This document shows positions 23,253 through 32,907 of a stretch of 64,000 nt of DNA, one piece after another (the stretch's first letter is position 1; each line of letters starts with the position of its first letter). Both the position numbers and the translations under genes were made by a program. The notes beneath the pieces were generated by a model. It did not search any database. It was not told the DNA's origin and saw only the letters and a program-made list of their open reading frames with translations. Origin of the DNA: Enterococcus hirae ATCC 9790 (lineage in GTDB: Bacteria > Bacillota > Bacilli > Lactobacillales > Enterococcaceae); NCBI RefSeq assembly GCF_000271405.2, contig NC_018081.1:1973733-2037732 (forward strand). Direction: 5' to 3'.

Positions 23253-24440
23253 ATGAGTAAAGAAATGCTAAACGCATTAGATGCATTAGAAGCTGAAAAA
23301 GGGATTTCAAAAGAAATCGTGATCGACGCTTTAGAAGCTGCTTTAGTTTCTGCATACAAACGCCATTATGGTCAAGCTCAAAATGTTGAAGTTGAATTTG
23401 ATCAAAAGAAAGGGAAAATTCACGTCTATGCTGTGAAAGAAGTTACTGAAGAAGTAATGGATTCACAATTAGAAGTATCATTAAAAGATGCGCTTTTGAT
23501 TAATCCGGCATATGAGATTGGTGATACCATCCGTTTTGAAGTGACACCAAAAGACTTTGGACGAATTGCTGCACAAACAGCAAAACAAGTTATTTTACAA
23601 CGTGTCAGAGAAGCAGAAAGAACCATCATTTACAATGAGTTCAGCGCGTATGAAAAAGACATTATGCAAGGTATCGTTGAACGTCAAGATAAACGATATA
23701 TCTATGTAAATCTTGGAAAGATCGAAGCAGTTTTATCGAAACAAGATCAAATGCCTAATGAATTTTATCAACCGCATGATCGTATCAAAGTGTACGTTTC
23801 TCGTGTAGAAAATACGTCAAAAGGTCCACAAGTCTTCGTTAGCCGTAGCCATCCAGATCTATTACGCCGTTTATTCGAACAAGAAGTGCCAGAAGTTTAC
23901 GATGGGATCGTTGAAATCGTAAGCATTGCTAGAGAAGCGGGCGATCGCTCAAAAGTAGCCGTTCGTTCAAATGATGAAAATATTGATGCAGTTGGAACTT
24001 GTGTTGGACCAAAAGGCCAGCGTGTGCAAGCGATAGTGAATGAATTAAAGGGTGAAAACATGGATATCGTTGAGTGGAACGAAGATCCAGCGGTATTTAT
24101 CACGAATGCTCTGAATCCAGCGCAAGTGATCGATGTGATTTTTGATGAAGAAAATCCTAAATCTTGTACCGTTGTCGTTCCAGATTACCAATTATCCTTA
24201 GCGATTGGTAAACGTGGACAAAATGCACGTTTGGCTGCCAAACTAACAAATCACAAAATCGATATCAAGTCAGAATCAGATATGGCTGAATATTATGAAA
24301 AACAAGCGCAAGATCAAGAAGTAGCTTCTGAAGAAGTCGCTCATGATGAAGCGATCGTTCAATCTGATTATACAGATGATGAATATGAAACGATTGCTTT
24401 CAACGATGAAACAGTTGAAAATACGGATCAAGATGCTTAA
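23253..24440 (+). CDS. nusA: Transcription termination/antitermination factor NusA
   Basis: RNA polymerase accessory protein affecting pausing, termination and antitermination. 395 residues. N-terminal polymerase-binding domain, S1 domain near 135-200, then two KH domains with Val-Gly-Pro-Lys-Gly-Gln-Arg-Val and Ile-Gly-Lys-Arg-Gly-Gln-Asn-Ala-Arg. The acidic tail after about residue 350 is Glu/Asp-rich. There are no C-terminal acidic repeats, as in other Firmicutes. RBS GGAGAGGAAA. Confidence 0.97.
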   Translation: MSKEMLNALDALEAEKGISKEIVIDALEAALVSAYKRHYGQAQNVEVEFDQKKGKIHVYAVKEVTEEVMDSQLEVSLKDALLINPAYEIGDTIRFEVTPKDFGRIAAQTAKQVILQRVREAERTIIYNEFSAYEKDIMQGIVERQDKRYIYVNLGKIEAVLSKQDQMPNEFYQPHDRIKVYVSRVENTSKGPQVFVSRSHPDLLRRLFEQEVPEVYDGIVEIVSIAREAGDRSKVAVRSNDENIDAVGTCVGPKGQRVQAIVNELKGENMDIVEWNEDPAVFITNALNPAQVIDVIFDEENPKSCTVVVPDYQLSLAIGKRGQNARLAAKLTNHKIDIKSESDMAEYYEKQAQDQEVASEEVAHDEAIVQSDYTDDEYETIAFNDETVENTDQDA

Positions 24441-24463
24441 CAATTAGCTTAGGAGGCGAAGAG

Positions 24464-24757
24464 ATGAAACAAAGGAAGATTCCTTTACGCAAATCTGTGG
24501 TTTCAGGTGAAATGAAACCCAAAAAAGAGATGATTCGAATTACCCGTTCCAAAGAAGGGGAAGTATCGATTGATCCCACTGGGAAAATGCCAGGCCGTGG
24601 TGCGTATGTCTCACTTGAGCCAGCTGAAGTACAACAAGCTTGGGATAAGAAGATTCTTGATCGGGCGTTAGAAACGACTTTGACAGATGAATTCTACCAA
24701 GAGTTACTCGATTATGTAACCCATCAAAAAGCACGAAAAGAGCTATTCGGTAAATGA
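24464..24757 (+). CDS. rnpM: YlxR-family RNase P modulator RnpM
   Basis: Small RNA-binding protein of 97 residues. The family hallmark Gly-Arg-Gly-Ala-Tyr-Val appears near residues 45-50. The N-terminal Arg-Lys-Ile-Pro-Leu-Arg replaces the common Arg-X-Cys-X-X-Cys zinc-like pair. B. subtilis RnpM (YlxR) binds the RNase P RNA and modulates its activity. It overlaps the next gene by four bases. Confidence 0.9.
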   Translation: MKQRKIPLRKSVVSGEMKPKKEMIRITRSKEGEVSIDPTGKMPGRGAYVSLEPAEVQQAWDKKILDRALETTLTDEFYQELLDYVTHQKARKELFGK

Positions 24758-25065
24758 ATGAAGGAAATCGGCAAAAAGCCATGAATCTCATTGGGTTAGC
24801 GATGCGCGCTGGTAAGTTGATTACCGGCGAGGAGTTGACCATTGCAGACATTCGTAAACAGAAAGCAAAGATCGTGTTTGTAGCAAATGATGCGAGTGAG
24901 AATACGAAGAAAAAAGTGAAAGATAAGAGTTCATATTATGAAGTTCCTTGCTTTGAACTATTTTCCGAAGCTGAAATCACGCAGATGATTGGGAAGCCTC
25001 GCAAAGTATTTGGAATCGTAGATAACGGTTTTGCGAAGAAAACCAAGGAGCTAATTGAAGGTTAG
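24754..25065 (+). CDS. ylxQ: YlxQ-family L7Ae-like RNA-binding protein
   Basis: 103-residue member of the L7Ae/L30e/S12e/Gadd45 family. Typical Gly-Leu-Ala-Met-Arg-Ala-Gly-Lys-Leu near 12-20 and Val-Phe-Val-Ala-Asn-Asp-Ala-Ser near 45-52. These proteins bind kink-turn RNA, but the cellular role of YlxQ is not settled. Start and preceding stop overlap (ATGA). It sits between rnpM and infB, the standard order. Confidence 0.9.
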   Translation: MNEGNRQKAMNLIGLAMRAGKLITGEELTIADIRKQKAKIVFVANDASENTKKKVKDKSSYYEVPCFELFSEAEITQMIGKPRKVFGIVDNGFAKKTKELIEG

Positions 25066-25077
25066 GAAGGTGATTGC

Positions 25078-27432
25078 ATGAGCAACAAACGAATTTATGA
25101 ACTAGCAAAAGAATTAAATCAGCCTAGTAAAGACGTTGTGGAAAAGGCGCAGCAACTTGGGATTAATGTGAAGAATCACATGGGAACAATCACAACTGGT
25201 GATGAAAAGAAGTTGCAACAAGCGTTCAAAAAACCACAGACGAATAAAAAACCAGCACAGCAAGCCAGCCAAAAGCCAGCCACAAACCAGCCGAATGAAC
25301 AAAAGAAACAAGAAACAAAAACGAAACAACAAAAAAATAACCGCAACTATCAAGATCGCGGTCAAGGGAGCGGTCAAGTGAATCAAGGAAAAAACCAATC
25401 AACAAACCAAAACCGAAGTAATAATGGAGGCGGAAATAACCAAAACCGTCAAGGAGCAACACAAAGTGGCAATCAAAACCGCCAAGGATCAACACAAGGC
25501 GGAAACCAAAATCGCCAAGGATCAAACCAAGGTGGTAACCAAAACCGTAACAACAATAATAATCGTGGTAAATTTAACAATAACAACCGCAATCGTTTTA
25601 ACAAAAAAGGGAAAAAAGGAAAACAACAAACTTCCAATAAACCTGCTGTACCACCACGTAAATTCCGTGAGTTACCAGAAGTATTAGAGTATACTGAAGG
25701 CATGAACGTTGCGGATATTGCGAAGAAAATCCATCGTGAACCAGCAGAGATCATCAAAAAATTATTTATGCTTGGCGTAATGGTCAACCAAAACCAAGCA
25801 CTAGATAAAGATACGATTGAACTCTTAGCAACAGATTATGGGATGGAACCACAAGAAAAAATCCAAGTAGATATCGCAGATATCGACAAATTCTTTGAAC
25901 CAGAAGAATTAAATCCTGATACATTGGTTTCTCGTCCACCAGTTGTAACAATCATGGGACACGTCGACCACGGGAAAACAACATTACTTGATACATTACG
26001 TCATTCACGAGTAACAAGTGGCGAAGCTGGTGGGATTACACAACATATCGGTGCCTACCAAATCGATATCGATGGCAAACCAATCACATTCTTAGACACA
26101 CCTGGGCATGCTGCATTTACAAGTATGCGTGCGCGAGGAGCAAGTATCACTGATATCACGATCTTAGTTGTAGCAGCAGATGACGGTGTTATGCCACAAA
26201 CAGTCGAAGCAATCAACCATGCGAAAGCAGCTGGCGTACCAATTATCGTTGCTGTTAATAAGATTGATAAACCAGGGGCAAATCCTCAACACGTGATGCA
26301 AGAATTAAGTGAATATGAATTGATTCCAGAAGCTTGGGGTGGAGAAACGATTTTCGTTGAAATCTCTGCTAAATTTGGTCAAAATATTGACGAATTGCTA
26401 GAAATGATCTTGCTGGTTGCGGAAGTAGAGGATCTAAAAGCAGATCCTAAACAACGAGCAATTGGTACAGTAATTGAAGCACGTCTAGACAAAGGAAAAG
26501 GACCTGTTACTACATTACTTGTTCAACAAGGGACTTTAAACGTAGGTGACCCAATTGTAGTAGGAAATACCTATGGACGTGTGCGTGTGATGGTCAACGA
26601 CTTAGGTCGTCGTGAAAAATCTGCTGGACCAGCAACACCAGTTGAGATCACTGGGTTAAACGATGTGCCACAAGCAGGTGACCGCTTTGTTGTCTTTGAA
26701 GATGAAAAAACTGCTCGTGCAGCCGGTGAAGAACGTGCCAAACGTGCGTTGTTAGAACATCGTGCGATCACTAGTCGGGTAACATTGGACAACTTGTTTG
26801 AAAGCTTAAAAGAAGGCGAATTAAAAGAAGTAAATGTTATCATTAAAGCTGATGTACAAGGTTCTGCAGAAGCATTGGCTGCTTCATTGCAAAAGATCGA
26901 TGTAGAAGGCGTACGTGTGAAAATCGTCCATTCTGCAGTTGGTGCCATCAATGAAAGTGATGTAACCCTTGCAGCAGCAAGTAATGCGATCATCATTGGG
27001 TTCAATGTTCGTCCTACACCACAAGCTAAAATTCAAGCGGATAATGAAGAAGTGGACATTCGTTTACACCGAATCATTTATAAAGCAATCGAAGAAATCG
27101 AAACAGCGATGAAAGGGATGCTAGATCCAGAGTTTGAAGAAAAAATCACTGGTCAAATGATCGTTCGAGAAACATTCAAAGTATCAAAAGTTGGAACGAT
27201 CGCTGGGGCTTATGTCACAGAAGGATACATTCGACGTGATAGTGGCGTTCGCGTGATCCGTGATGGTATCGTCATTTACGAAGGACAACTAGCTAGCTTG
27301 AAACGTTTCAAAGACGATGTAAAAGAAGTTAAAATGGGTTATGAATGTGGTGCAATGATCGAAAAATTCAATGACATCAAAGTCGATGACGTCATCGAAG
27401 GCTTCATTATGGAAGAAATCAAAACAAATTAA
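25078..27432 (+). CDS. infB: Translation initiation factor IF-2
   Basis: GTPase that brings initiator tRNA to the 30S subunit and promotes subunit joining. 784 residues. A small N-terminal IF2_N domain (1-50), then a long low-complexity linker rich in Asn, Gln, Gly and Lys (about 55-195), a second IF2_N, G1 Gly-His-Val-Asp-His-Gly-Lys-Thr near 294-301, G3 Asp-Thr-Pro-Gly-His near 340, G4 Asn-Lys-Ile-Asp near 394, and domains II-IV. RBS GAAGGTGAT. The linker is species-variable and contains a tandem repeat (separate entry). Confidence 0.97.
25431..25547 (+). repeat. 33-bp tandem repeat in the infB linker
   Basis: Imperfect direct repeats of a unit encoding the 11-residue pattern [11 protein letters not shown], about 3.5 copies, running into an Asn/Arg-rich tract. 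Copy number is likely to vary between strains because the linker is unstructured. Confidence 0.75.
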
Positions 27433-27451
27433 TTTTAGGAGGCCGCTCAAT

Positions 27452-27799
27452 ATGGCAAACTATAGAGACCGCCGAGTCGGTCAAGAAATTTTAAAAGAAG
27501 TAAATGATATTTTACGCAAAAAAGTTCGTGATCCTCGTGTAGAAAACGTGACAATCACTGATGTCCACGTTACGGGAGATCTACAACAAGCAACCATCTA
27601 TTATAGTATTTTATCTGACTTAGCTTCAGATAAGAAAAAAGCACAGGAAGGCCTAGCAAAAGCAAGTGGACTGATTCGCCGTGAATTAGGACACAACTTA
27701 AGCATCTATAAAACGCCTGAATTAACTTTTGAATTAGATGAGTCAGTGGGGTATGGTAACCACATTGATGAGTTGCTTCGTAATTTAAATAAAGATTAA
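27452..27799 (+). CDS. rbfA: Ribosome-binding factor A
   Basis: Small KH-type protein needed for late 30S maturation and cold adaptation. 115 residues from the ATG at 27452, which has TTAGGAGGCC upstream; the frame stays open back into infB, but the conserved N-terminus Met-Ala-Asn-Tyr-Arg-Asp-Arg-Arg-Val begins here. Asp-Pro-Arg-Val near 31-34 is typical. Last gene of the rimP-infB operon. Confidence 0.95.
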   Translation: MANYRDRRVGQEILKEVNDILRKKVRDPRVENVTITDVHVTGDLQQATIYYSILSDLASDKKKAQEGLAKASGLIRRELGHNLSIYKTPELTFELDESVGYGNHIDELLRNLNKD

Positions 27800-27803
27800 A
27801 ACA

Positions 27804-27847
27804 AAAAGAGCTATAAACCTTAAGAAGTGGGGTTATAGCTCTTTTTT
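27804..27847 (+). terminator. Terminator of the nusA-infB operon
   Basis: AAAAAGAGCTATAA pairs with TTATAGCTCTTTTTT. Confidence 0.88.
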
Positions 27848-28461
27848 AGTAGTTTTTTTAGTTTTAGCTTTTTATAAAGCAGAGATACCGCAGTTACACC
27901 ATCATCCAATTTTTTAGAAAAAAAGTTCAAACTACACAATGCAAGTAGTTTAAAATGATAAACGCACAGTACCGTAATTTTACTGTACAGAATACATGAG
28001 AAAAAAATGAGCAATTTGTACGTGTCTCGAACAGGTTGTGAAAGAAGCGGTCAACTCCAAACGAATAAGAGAGAATCTTTTAAAATAGCTTTTCTTATTT
28101 TGAAAAATTCTCTCTTATTTTTAAGAAGTGGCTTCTTGGACACCGTTTATTAAGAGTTAGATTTATACTTCAGACTCTTTTCGAGATTCGTATATGATTC
28201 TCAGTTTTTTGTTTTGGGGAAGACTAGGATCATCTATTCCTTAAAAGCTGCGTCTCGTTTTAATCAAAGGTTGCAAATGAAGGATTCAAGCTTGCCTTTG
28301 TCTAAGAGAATAACATGAATTGTATTTACAGGTTTGTGAAGTTTTATTACAAGTTTGTTGCCAAATAATAAAAACGTAGCGAAAAAAGGTAAAATCGTCA
28401 CATTATTGTGGGATGTGTTATAATGACAAAGTTGATATTTTATTGGATAGGGAGAAAAAAC
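27848..28461. other. Long rbfA-truB spacer with an inverted repeat
   Basis: About 614 bp with no supported gene. It holds an inverted repeat AATAAGAGAGAAT (28064-28076) and ATTCTCTCTTATT (28107-28119) followed by T-rich sequence, resembling a terminator for something no longer present. A minus-strand frame at 27820-28014 gives 64 residues ending in a basic stretch but overlaps the terminator, has no good RBS and resembles nothing I recognise. The truB promoter probably lies within the last 100 bp. Confidence 0.5.
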
Positions 28462-29352
28462 ATGGACGGATTATTACCTTTGTGGAAAGAACGTGGCATG
28501 ACAAGTCATGATTGTGTATTTAAATTAAGAAAAATCTTACATATGAAAAAAATTGGTCATGGTGGTACGTTAGACCCTGATGTTGATGGTGTGTTACCGA
28601 TTTGCCTTGGAAAAGCGACTAAAGTTATCGAATATTTAAGCGATGCAGGAAAAGTATACCAAGGAGAGATTACATTAGGATTTAGTACAACGACAGAAGA
28701 CAAATCTGGTGAGGTCGTCGAAAGTAAAACAGTTGATCGATTAATCAGTGATGAAGAAATTGATGAAACGATGAAAAGTTTTATCGGGGAAATCACTCAG
28801 ATACCACCGATGTATTCAGCTGTCAAAGTGAACGGCAAACGTCTTTATGAGTATGCCAGAAACAATGAAACAGTTACACGTCCCGTGCGTAAAGCGCAGA
28901 TTGAACGTTTTGAAAGAACAAGTGACGTGCATTGGGACCAAGAGAAGGGGTTGCTATCTTGGCGTTTTGAGGTAGTATGCGGGAAAGGGACTTATGTACG
29001 AACGCTTGCTGTTGATACTGGGAAAAAATTAGGCTATCCTGCTCACATGTCCGATCTAACTCGAACAGCTAGTGGAGGAATGAAGAAGGAGCAGGCAATC
29101 ACTTTACAGCAAGTAGCAGATTATATGCTTGCAGGAACCTTTGAAGAACATTTATTACCACTAGAAGCTGGTGTCGCTCGTTTTAAGAGAGTAGACATTA
29201 GTGATCGTGTTTGGGAAAAAGTTAAAAATGGTATGCGCTTAGATTATCAGGTATTTAACTTAGCAGAAATACCGACAGAAGAGATCGCACTTTTTTACCA
29301 AGACAAAGTAGTAAGTATTTACCAGCCAAATCCAAAAGAAAAAATAAATTAA
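28462..29352 (+). CDS. truB: tRNA pseudouridine(55) synthase
   Basis: Makes the universal pseudouridine at position 55 of the tRNA T-loop. 296 residues from the ATG at 28462 (GGGAGAA upstream); an in-frame extension to 28408 lacks an RBS. The catalytic motif Gly-Gly-Thr-Leu-Asp-Pro has Asp38. Further motifs are Tyr-X-Gly-Glu near 69 and Lys-Val-Asn-Gly-Lys-Arg-Leu-Tyr near 120. Followed by ribF, a common pair in Firmicutes. Confidence 0.95.
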   Translation: MDGLLPLWKERGMTSHDCVFKLRKILHMKKIGHGGTLDPDVDGVLPICLGKATKVIEYLSDAGKVYQGEITLGFSTTTEDKSGEVVESKTVDRLISDEEIDETMKSFIGEITQIPPMYSAVKVNGKRLYEYARNNETVTRPVRKAQIERFERTSDVHWDQEKGLLSWRFEVVCGKGTYVRTLAVDTGKKLGYPAHMSDLTRTASGGMKKEQAITLQQVADYMLAGTFEEHLLPLEAGVARFKRVDISDRVWEKVKNGMRLDYQVFNLAEIPTEEIALFYQDKVVSIYQPNPKEKIN

Positions 29353-29386
29353 AACCAAGCAAAGTGTTGAGGAATGAGGTATAAAA

Positions 29387-30322
29387 ATGAAAATTATCAA
29401 AATTAGACATCCTTATCAAGCAGATCAGATCCCACCAGAAGACGTTGTACTTGTTTTAGGATTTTTTGACGGGGTACATCTAGGCCATCAACGTGTTATC
29501 AATCGGGGAAAAGAAATTGCTAAAAAAGAAGGATTGAAATTAGCTTTGATGACTTTCAACCAACATCCTTCAATCGTCTTCAAAAAAATAAATCCAAGTC
29601 AAGTAAAATATTTGACTACTCTGGAACAAAAAGAAGAAAAAATGGCCCTATTAGGTGTTGATTATTTATACGAAATCGATTTTACGTCATCGTTTGCTCA
29701 TTTAGCTCCACAAGAATTTGTCGATCAATATATCGTAGGACTTCATGCAAAATATGCTGTTTCTGGTTTTGACTATACTTACGGACCTAAAGAAATTGCA
29801 GATGTAGCGCACTTACCAAGTTATGCAAAGAATCGATTTGAAGTCATCACTGTACCAAAAGAAGAAGACAGTGGCGAGAAGATTAGTTCGACACGGATAC
29901 GTGAATTATTAAACGCAGGAGAAATAAATGAAGTAACACGTTTATTGGGGGCTGCTTACGAGGTCGAAGGGGTGGTAGTCCATGGCGATGCTCGTGGTCG
30001 CCTGCTAGGATTCCCAACAGCTAACATCAAAGTTAAAAGTACTGTTCATCTTCCAAAAGAAGGTGTCTATGTTTCAGAGATCAAAGTTGGTGAAACGTGG
30101 TATCAAGCAATGGGATCAATCGGTCATAATGATACCTTTGGTGATGATCGTGAACTTACCGTTGAATTATATATTTTAAATTTTGCTCAAGATATCTATG
30201 GAGAGCATGTAAAAGTCCGTTGGCATCATTTTTTGAGAAACCAAGTGAAATTTCCAAACGTTGAATCGTTGATTGAACAACTGAAAGCAGATGAAAAAGC
30301 GACAGCGGACTATTTTAAATAA
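29387..30322 (+). CDS. ribF: Bifunctional riboflavin kinase/FAD synthetase
   Basis: Converts riboflavin to FMN and then FAD. 311 residues. N-terminal adenylyltransferase domain with Gly-Phe-Phe-Asp-Gly-Val-His-Leu-Gly-His near 25-34 and Ser-Ser-Thr-Arg-Ile-Arg near 166-171. C-terminal flavokinase domain with Gly-Arg-Leu-Leu-Gly-Phe-Pro-Thr-Ala-Asn near 204-213. RBS GAGGAATGAGG. 34 bp after truB, likely cotranscribed. Confidence 0.95.
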   Translation: MKIIKIRHPYQADQIPPEDVVLVLGFFDGVHLGHQRVINRGKEIAKKEGLKLALMTFNQHPSIVFKKINPSQVKYLTTLEQKEEKMALLGVDYLYEIDFTSSFAHLAPQEFVDQYIVGLHAKYAVSGFDYTYGPKEIADVAHLPSYAKNRFEVITVPKEEDSGEKISSTRIRELLNAGEINEVTRLLGAAYEVEGVVVHGDARGRLLGFPTANIKVKSTVHLPKEGVYVSEIKVGETWYQAMGSIGHNDTFGDDRELTVELYILNFAQDIYGEHVKVRWHHFLRNQVKFPNVESLIEQLKADEKATADYFK

Positions 30323-30376
30323 AAGTATTGAATTTAACTGAAGACAATAAAAAAGACTTTTTTGGTGAAATCATTC

Positions 30377-30407
30377 GAGTCAGCAAGTAGCTTGCTGACT
30401 CTTTTAT
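30377..30407 (+). terminator. Terminator of truB-ribF
   Basis: GAGTCAGCAAG/CTTGCTGACTC with a 3-nt loop and TTTTATT. Confidence 0.85.
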
Positions 30408-30497
30408 TATAGAAAAAAGTAAATCGATCGAATAAGCGTATCGTTTGCCTAAAAGACAGGGTGCTATTGTACACTTGATATAGGAAGTATGCAGTAG

Positions 30498-31307
<810 letters not shown>

Positions 31308-31664
31308 AGCTACTTACCATTATTATAGAAACAAGAAATAGGAAAAAATAAATTTAGAATCTAAAAAAACAGTAAACGACATTCAAAGAGCTGACCTTCG
31401 GCAATAAGACAAAAATCCACAAAACAGGGGGAGCTGTTTCGAGATTTTTATCTTGTTTGCTCCAACGATTACTCGTCGTAGTTTTTACTTGGCAAGTAAT
31501 CAGGTCAAACGCTCTTTTCGCAATCTCTTATACACGGTGCTTATGCATCCAGTTCTTGAAATAAGCCTGAATTTTTTGAAACATGGGAAGCTGTTTCAAA
31601 AATTCAGGCTTATTGTCATCAGAGCAGATCGTTTCTTTCACAGTCTCTCTTTCAAAATAAAAAA
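31308..31664. other. Spacer with two hairpins between gdh and the HTH gene
   Basis: 357 bp between convergent genes. The first hairpin pairs AAAAATC...AAACAG with CTGTTT...GATTTTT (about 31410-31450). The second is the strong terminator at 31560-31614. Both loops contain the sequence GGG(A)AGCTGTTTC, also seen in the rpsB-tsf terminator. A 71-codon frame across 31453-31668 overlaps these structures and is not considered a gene. Confidence 0.55.
31560..31614. terminator. Strong terminator downstream of gdh
   Basis: A 22-23-nt near-perfect inverted repeat; left arm AATAAGCCTGAATTTTTTGA..., right arm its complement ending GGCTTATT. T-rich on both strands, so probably bidirectional. Confidence 0.8.
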
Positions 31665-32120
31665 CTAATTCTTTTTTAGTGAAATGGATGTTTGTTTTTG
31701 TAGTTGTTCATAGATCCATGACCCGAAATTAGTGACATAATTAAAGTTACCACCAATTAAGATATCATATTCATTTTCTTTGAAATGCGTGTATTGGATC
31801 AATCGATCATTTTTATTAGCATAAACCTCTGAATGATAGTTAAAAAGTTGCTCTTTAAAGGCATCCATTTCGTGAAAATCATCTGTTACAAGAGATAATT
31901 TTAATGTGACAGGGACATCAAGCGTCACTTGATAATCTTTTTGGATCATTAGATTTTCCTTGTCACCGTAAAGGAAATCAAACAAATTTTGTTCAGAAAA
32001 CTTCCATTTTCCTCCAACTTTTGTTCCCTTTAATTTCCCTTCGTGCAGATAGTTTCGAATTGAACGAGTTGTCACACCAAGTTGGTCGGCTAATTCTTGT
32101 ACTGAATAATAACCTTTCAA
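31665..32120 (-). CDS. Helix-turn-helix (excisionase/MerR-like fold) DNA-binding protein
   Basis: 151 residues. The N-terminal ~50 residues form a winged HTH of the excisionase type: Tyr-Ser-Val-Gln-Glu-Leu-Ala-Asp-Gln-Leu-Gly-Val-Thr-Thr-Arg-Ser-Ile-Arg-Asn-Tyr, then Gly-Lys-Leu-Lys-Gly-Thr-Lys-Val-Gly-Gly-Lys-Trp. The C-terminal ~100 residues are of unknown fold, with no recognised motif. It uses a TTG start with GGAGGG upstream. It is divergent from the RiPP-like locus, separated by about 550 bp; a regulatory link is possible but unproven. Confidence 0.75.
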   Translation of the reverse strand: MKGYYSVQELADQLGVTTRSIRNYLHEGKLKGTKVGGKWKFSEQNLFDFLYGDKENLMIQKDYQVTLDVPVTLKLSLVTDDFHEMDAFKEQLFNYHSEVYANKNDRLIQYTHFKENEYDILIGGNFNYVTNFGSWIYEQLQKQTSISLKKN

Positions 32121-32582
32121 TATATCCCTCCTAAAAATTAAACCACTTATTTAAACACCGTGGTATCGAATTAAAATAAAGTCCTTATGACCCAAAAGTT
32201 AGTTTCAGATTGATGAGGAATTAAATATACTTTATAGATTGTAATTATACTAAAATTCTTATGAAAAAAATAGATTTGTTCGTTAAATAATCGTTATGTT
32301 TAGAATAAAATAAACAGATAAAGCAGTGTTTTTCAAATTTAAACTTAAAAAATCGTTATTTAAAATAACTTAATGGAAATTTATGATCACTATGAAAATT
32401 TGAGGTGATGAAATAAAATAAAAACAAATTTACTTATAGATAGTAATGAATCCAATCAAATAAGTCAGAAGAACAAATCAACGTGTCTTAGAAATTTTAG
32501 CGTTATATAAAAGAAACGCATAAATTGTTTAATTTTTTTATTTTATAACTAAGGTTTTAATAATTTTTCTCTCGAACCGTCA
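32121..32582. other. A/T-rich spacer upstream of the RiPP-like locus
   Basis: About 460 bp of A/T-rich DNA between the divergent HTH gene and the precursor promoter. No ORF with an RBS on either strand and no clear repeat were found. It probably contains the HTH gene's own promoter and any operators. Confidence 0.5.
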
Positions 32583-32612
32583 TTGACAATATTTTCATTC
32601 AAAGTTTATACT
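32583..32612 (+). promoter_or_regulatory. Promoter of the precursor-peptide gene
   Basis: TTGACA at 32583-32588, an 18-bp spacer, TATACT at 32607-32612. It is the best sigma-70-type promoter in this part of the window and points at the short peptide gene 64 bp downstream. Confidence 0.75.
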
Positions 32613-32675
32613 ATATTTAGGAAAAAAATGAATATTATCGTGCTTTTTCCTAAAAGTTCAGAAAGGAGACTTGTT

Positions 32676-32762
32676 ATGTTTACGAAACCTGTACTAAAAA
32701 AAATCTCTGGCAATGTTTTGTCCCCATGTTCTTGTGGGTTATTGATTGGTAACGGTTCTTAA
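32676..32762 (+). CDS. Putative RiPP precursor peptide (28 residues, Cys-Ser-Cys core)
   Basis: Short ORF with AAAGGAGA seven bases upstream of the ATG. The N-terminal half is a basic leader-like segment (MFTKPVLKKISGN). The C-terminal half is Val-Leu-Ser-Pro-Cys18-Ser-Cys20-Gly-Leu-Leu-Ile-Gly-Asn-Gly-Ser. It has its own strong promoter and is followed by a stem-loop, the usual way to make excess precursor over its maturase. The next genes encode a radical SAM/SPASM enzyme and a PqqD-like protein. I infer a ribosomally made, post-translationally modified peptide, possibly with thioether crosslinks at the two cysteines. It matches no RiPP family I can name. Confidence 0.72.
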   Translation: MFTKPVLKKISGNVLSPCSCGLLIGNGS

Positions 32763-32790
32763 TCTAGTCTTCCGATGTCCATTTTTAATT

Positions 32791-32845
32791 GGAAAATAAA
32801 GTTGCCCTACAAAACTCCCCTGTTAAAAAGGCGACTTTATTTTCC
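32791..32845 (+). terminator. Stem-loop between precursor and maturase
   Basis: GGAAAATAAAGTTGCC (32791-32806) pairs with GGCGACTTTATTTTCC (32830-32845) with one G-U. Probably a partial terminator that sets a high precursor-to-enzyme ratio. Confidence 0.75.
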
Positions 32846-32907
32846 TATTTAATATAGTCAAAATGTTATTATTCGTTTGTGATGCTAATAAAAGAGGTGA
32901 GTGATCT

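Noticed and set aside
27371..27451. Open frame upstream of rbfA, inside infB
   Set aside because: It overlaps infB in another frame and lacks an RBS; the conserved RbfA N-terminus begins at 27452 after AGGAGG.
27820..28014. Minus-strand 64-codon frame after rbfA
   Set aside because: It overlaps the operon terminator, has no RBS, and no recognisable similarity.
31453..31668. 71-codon frame downstream of gdh
   Set aside because: It runs through the strong terminator hairpin, with no RBS and no family features.
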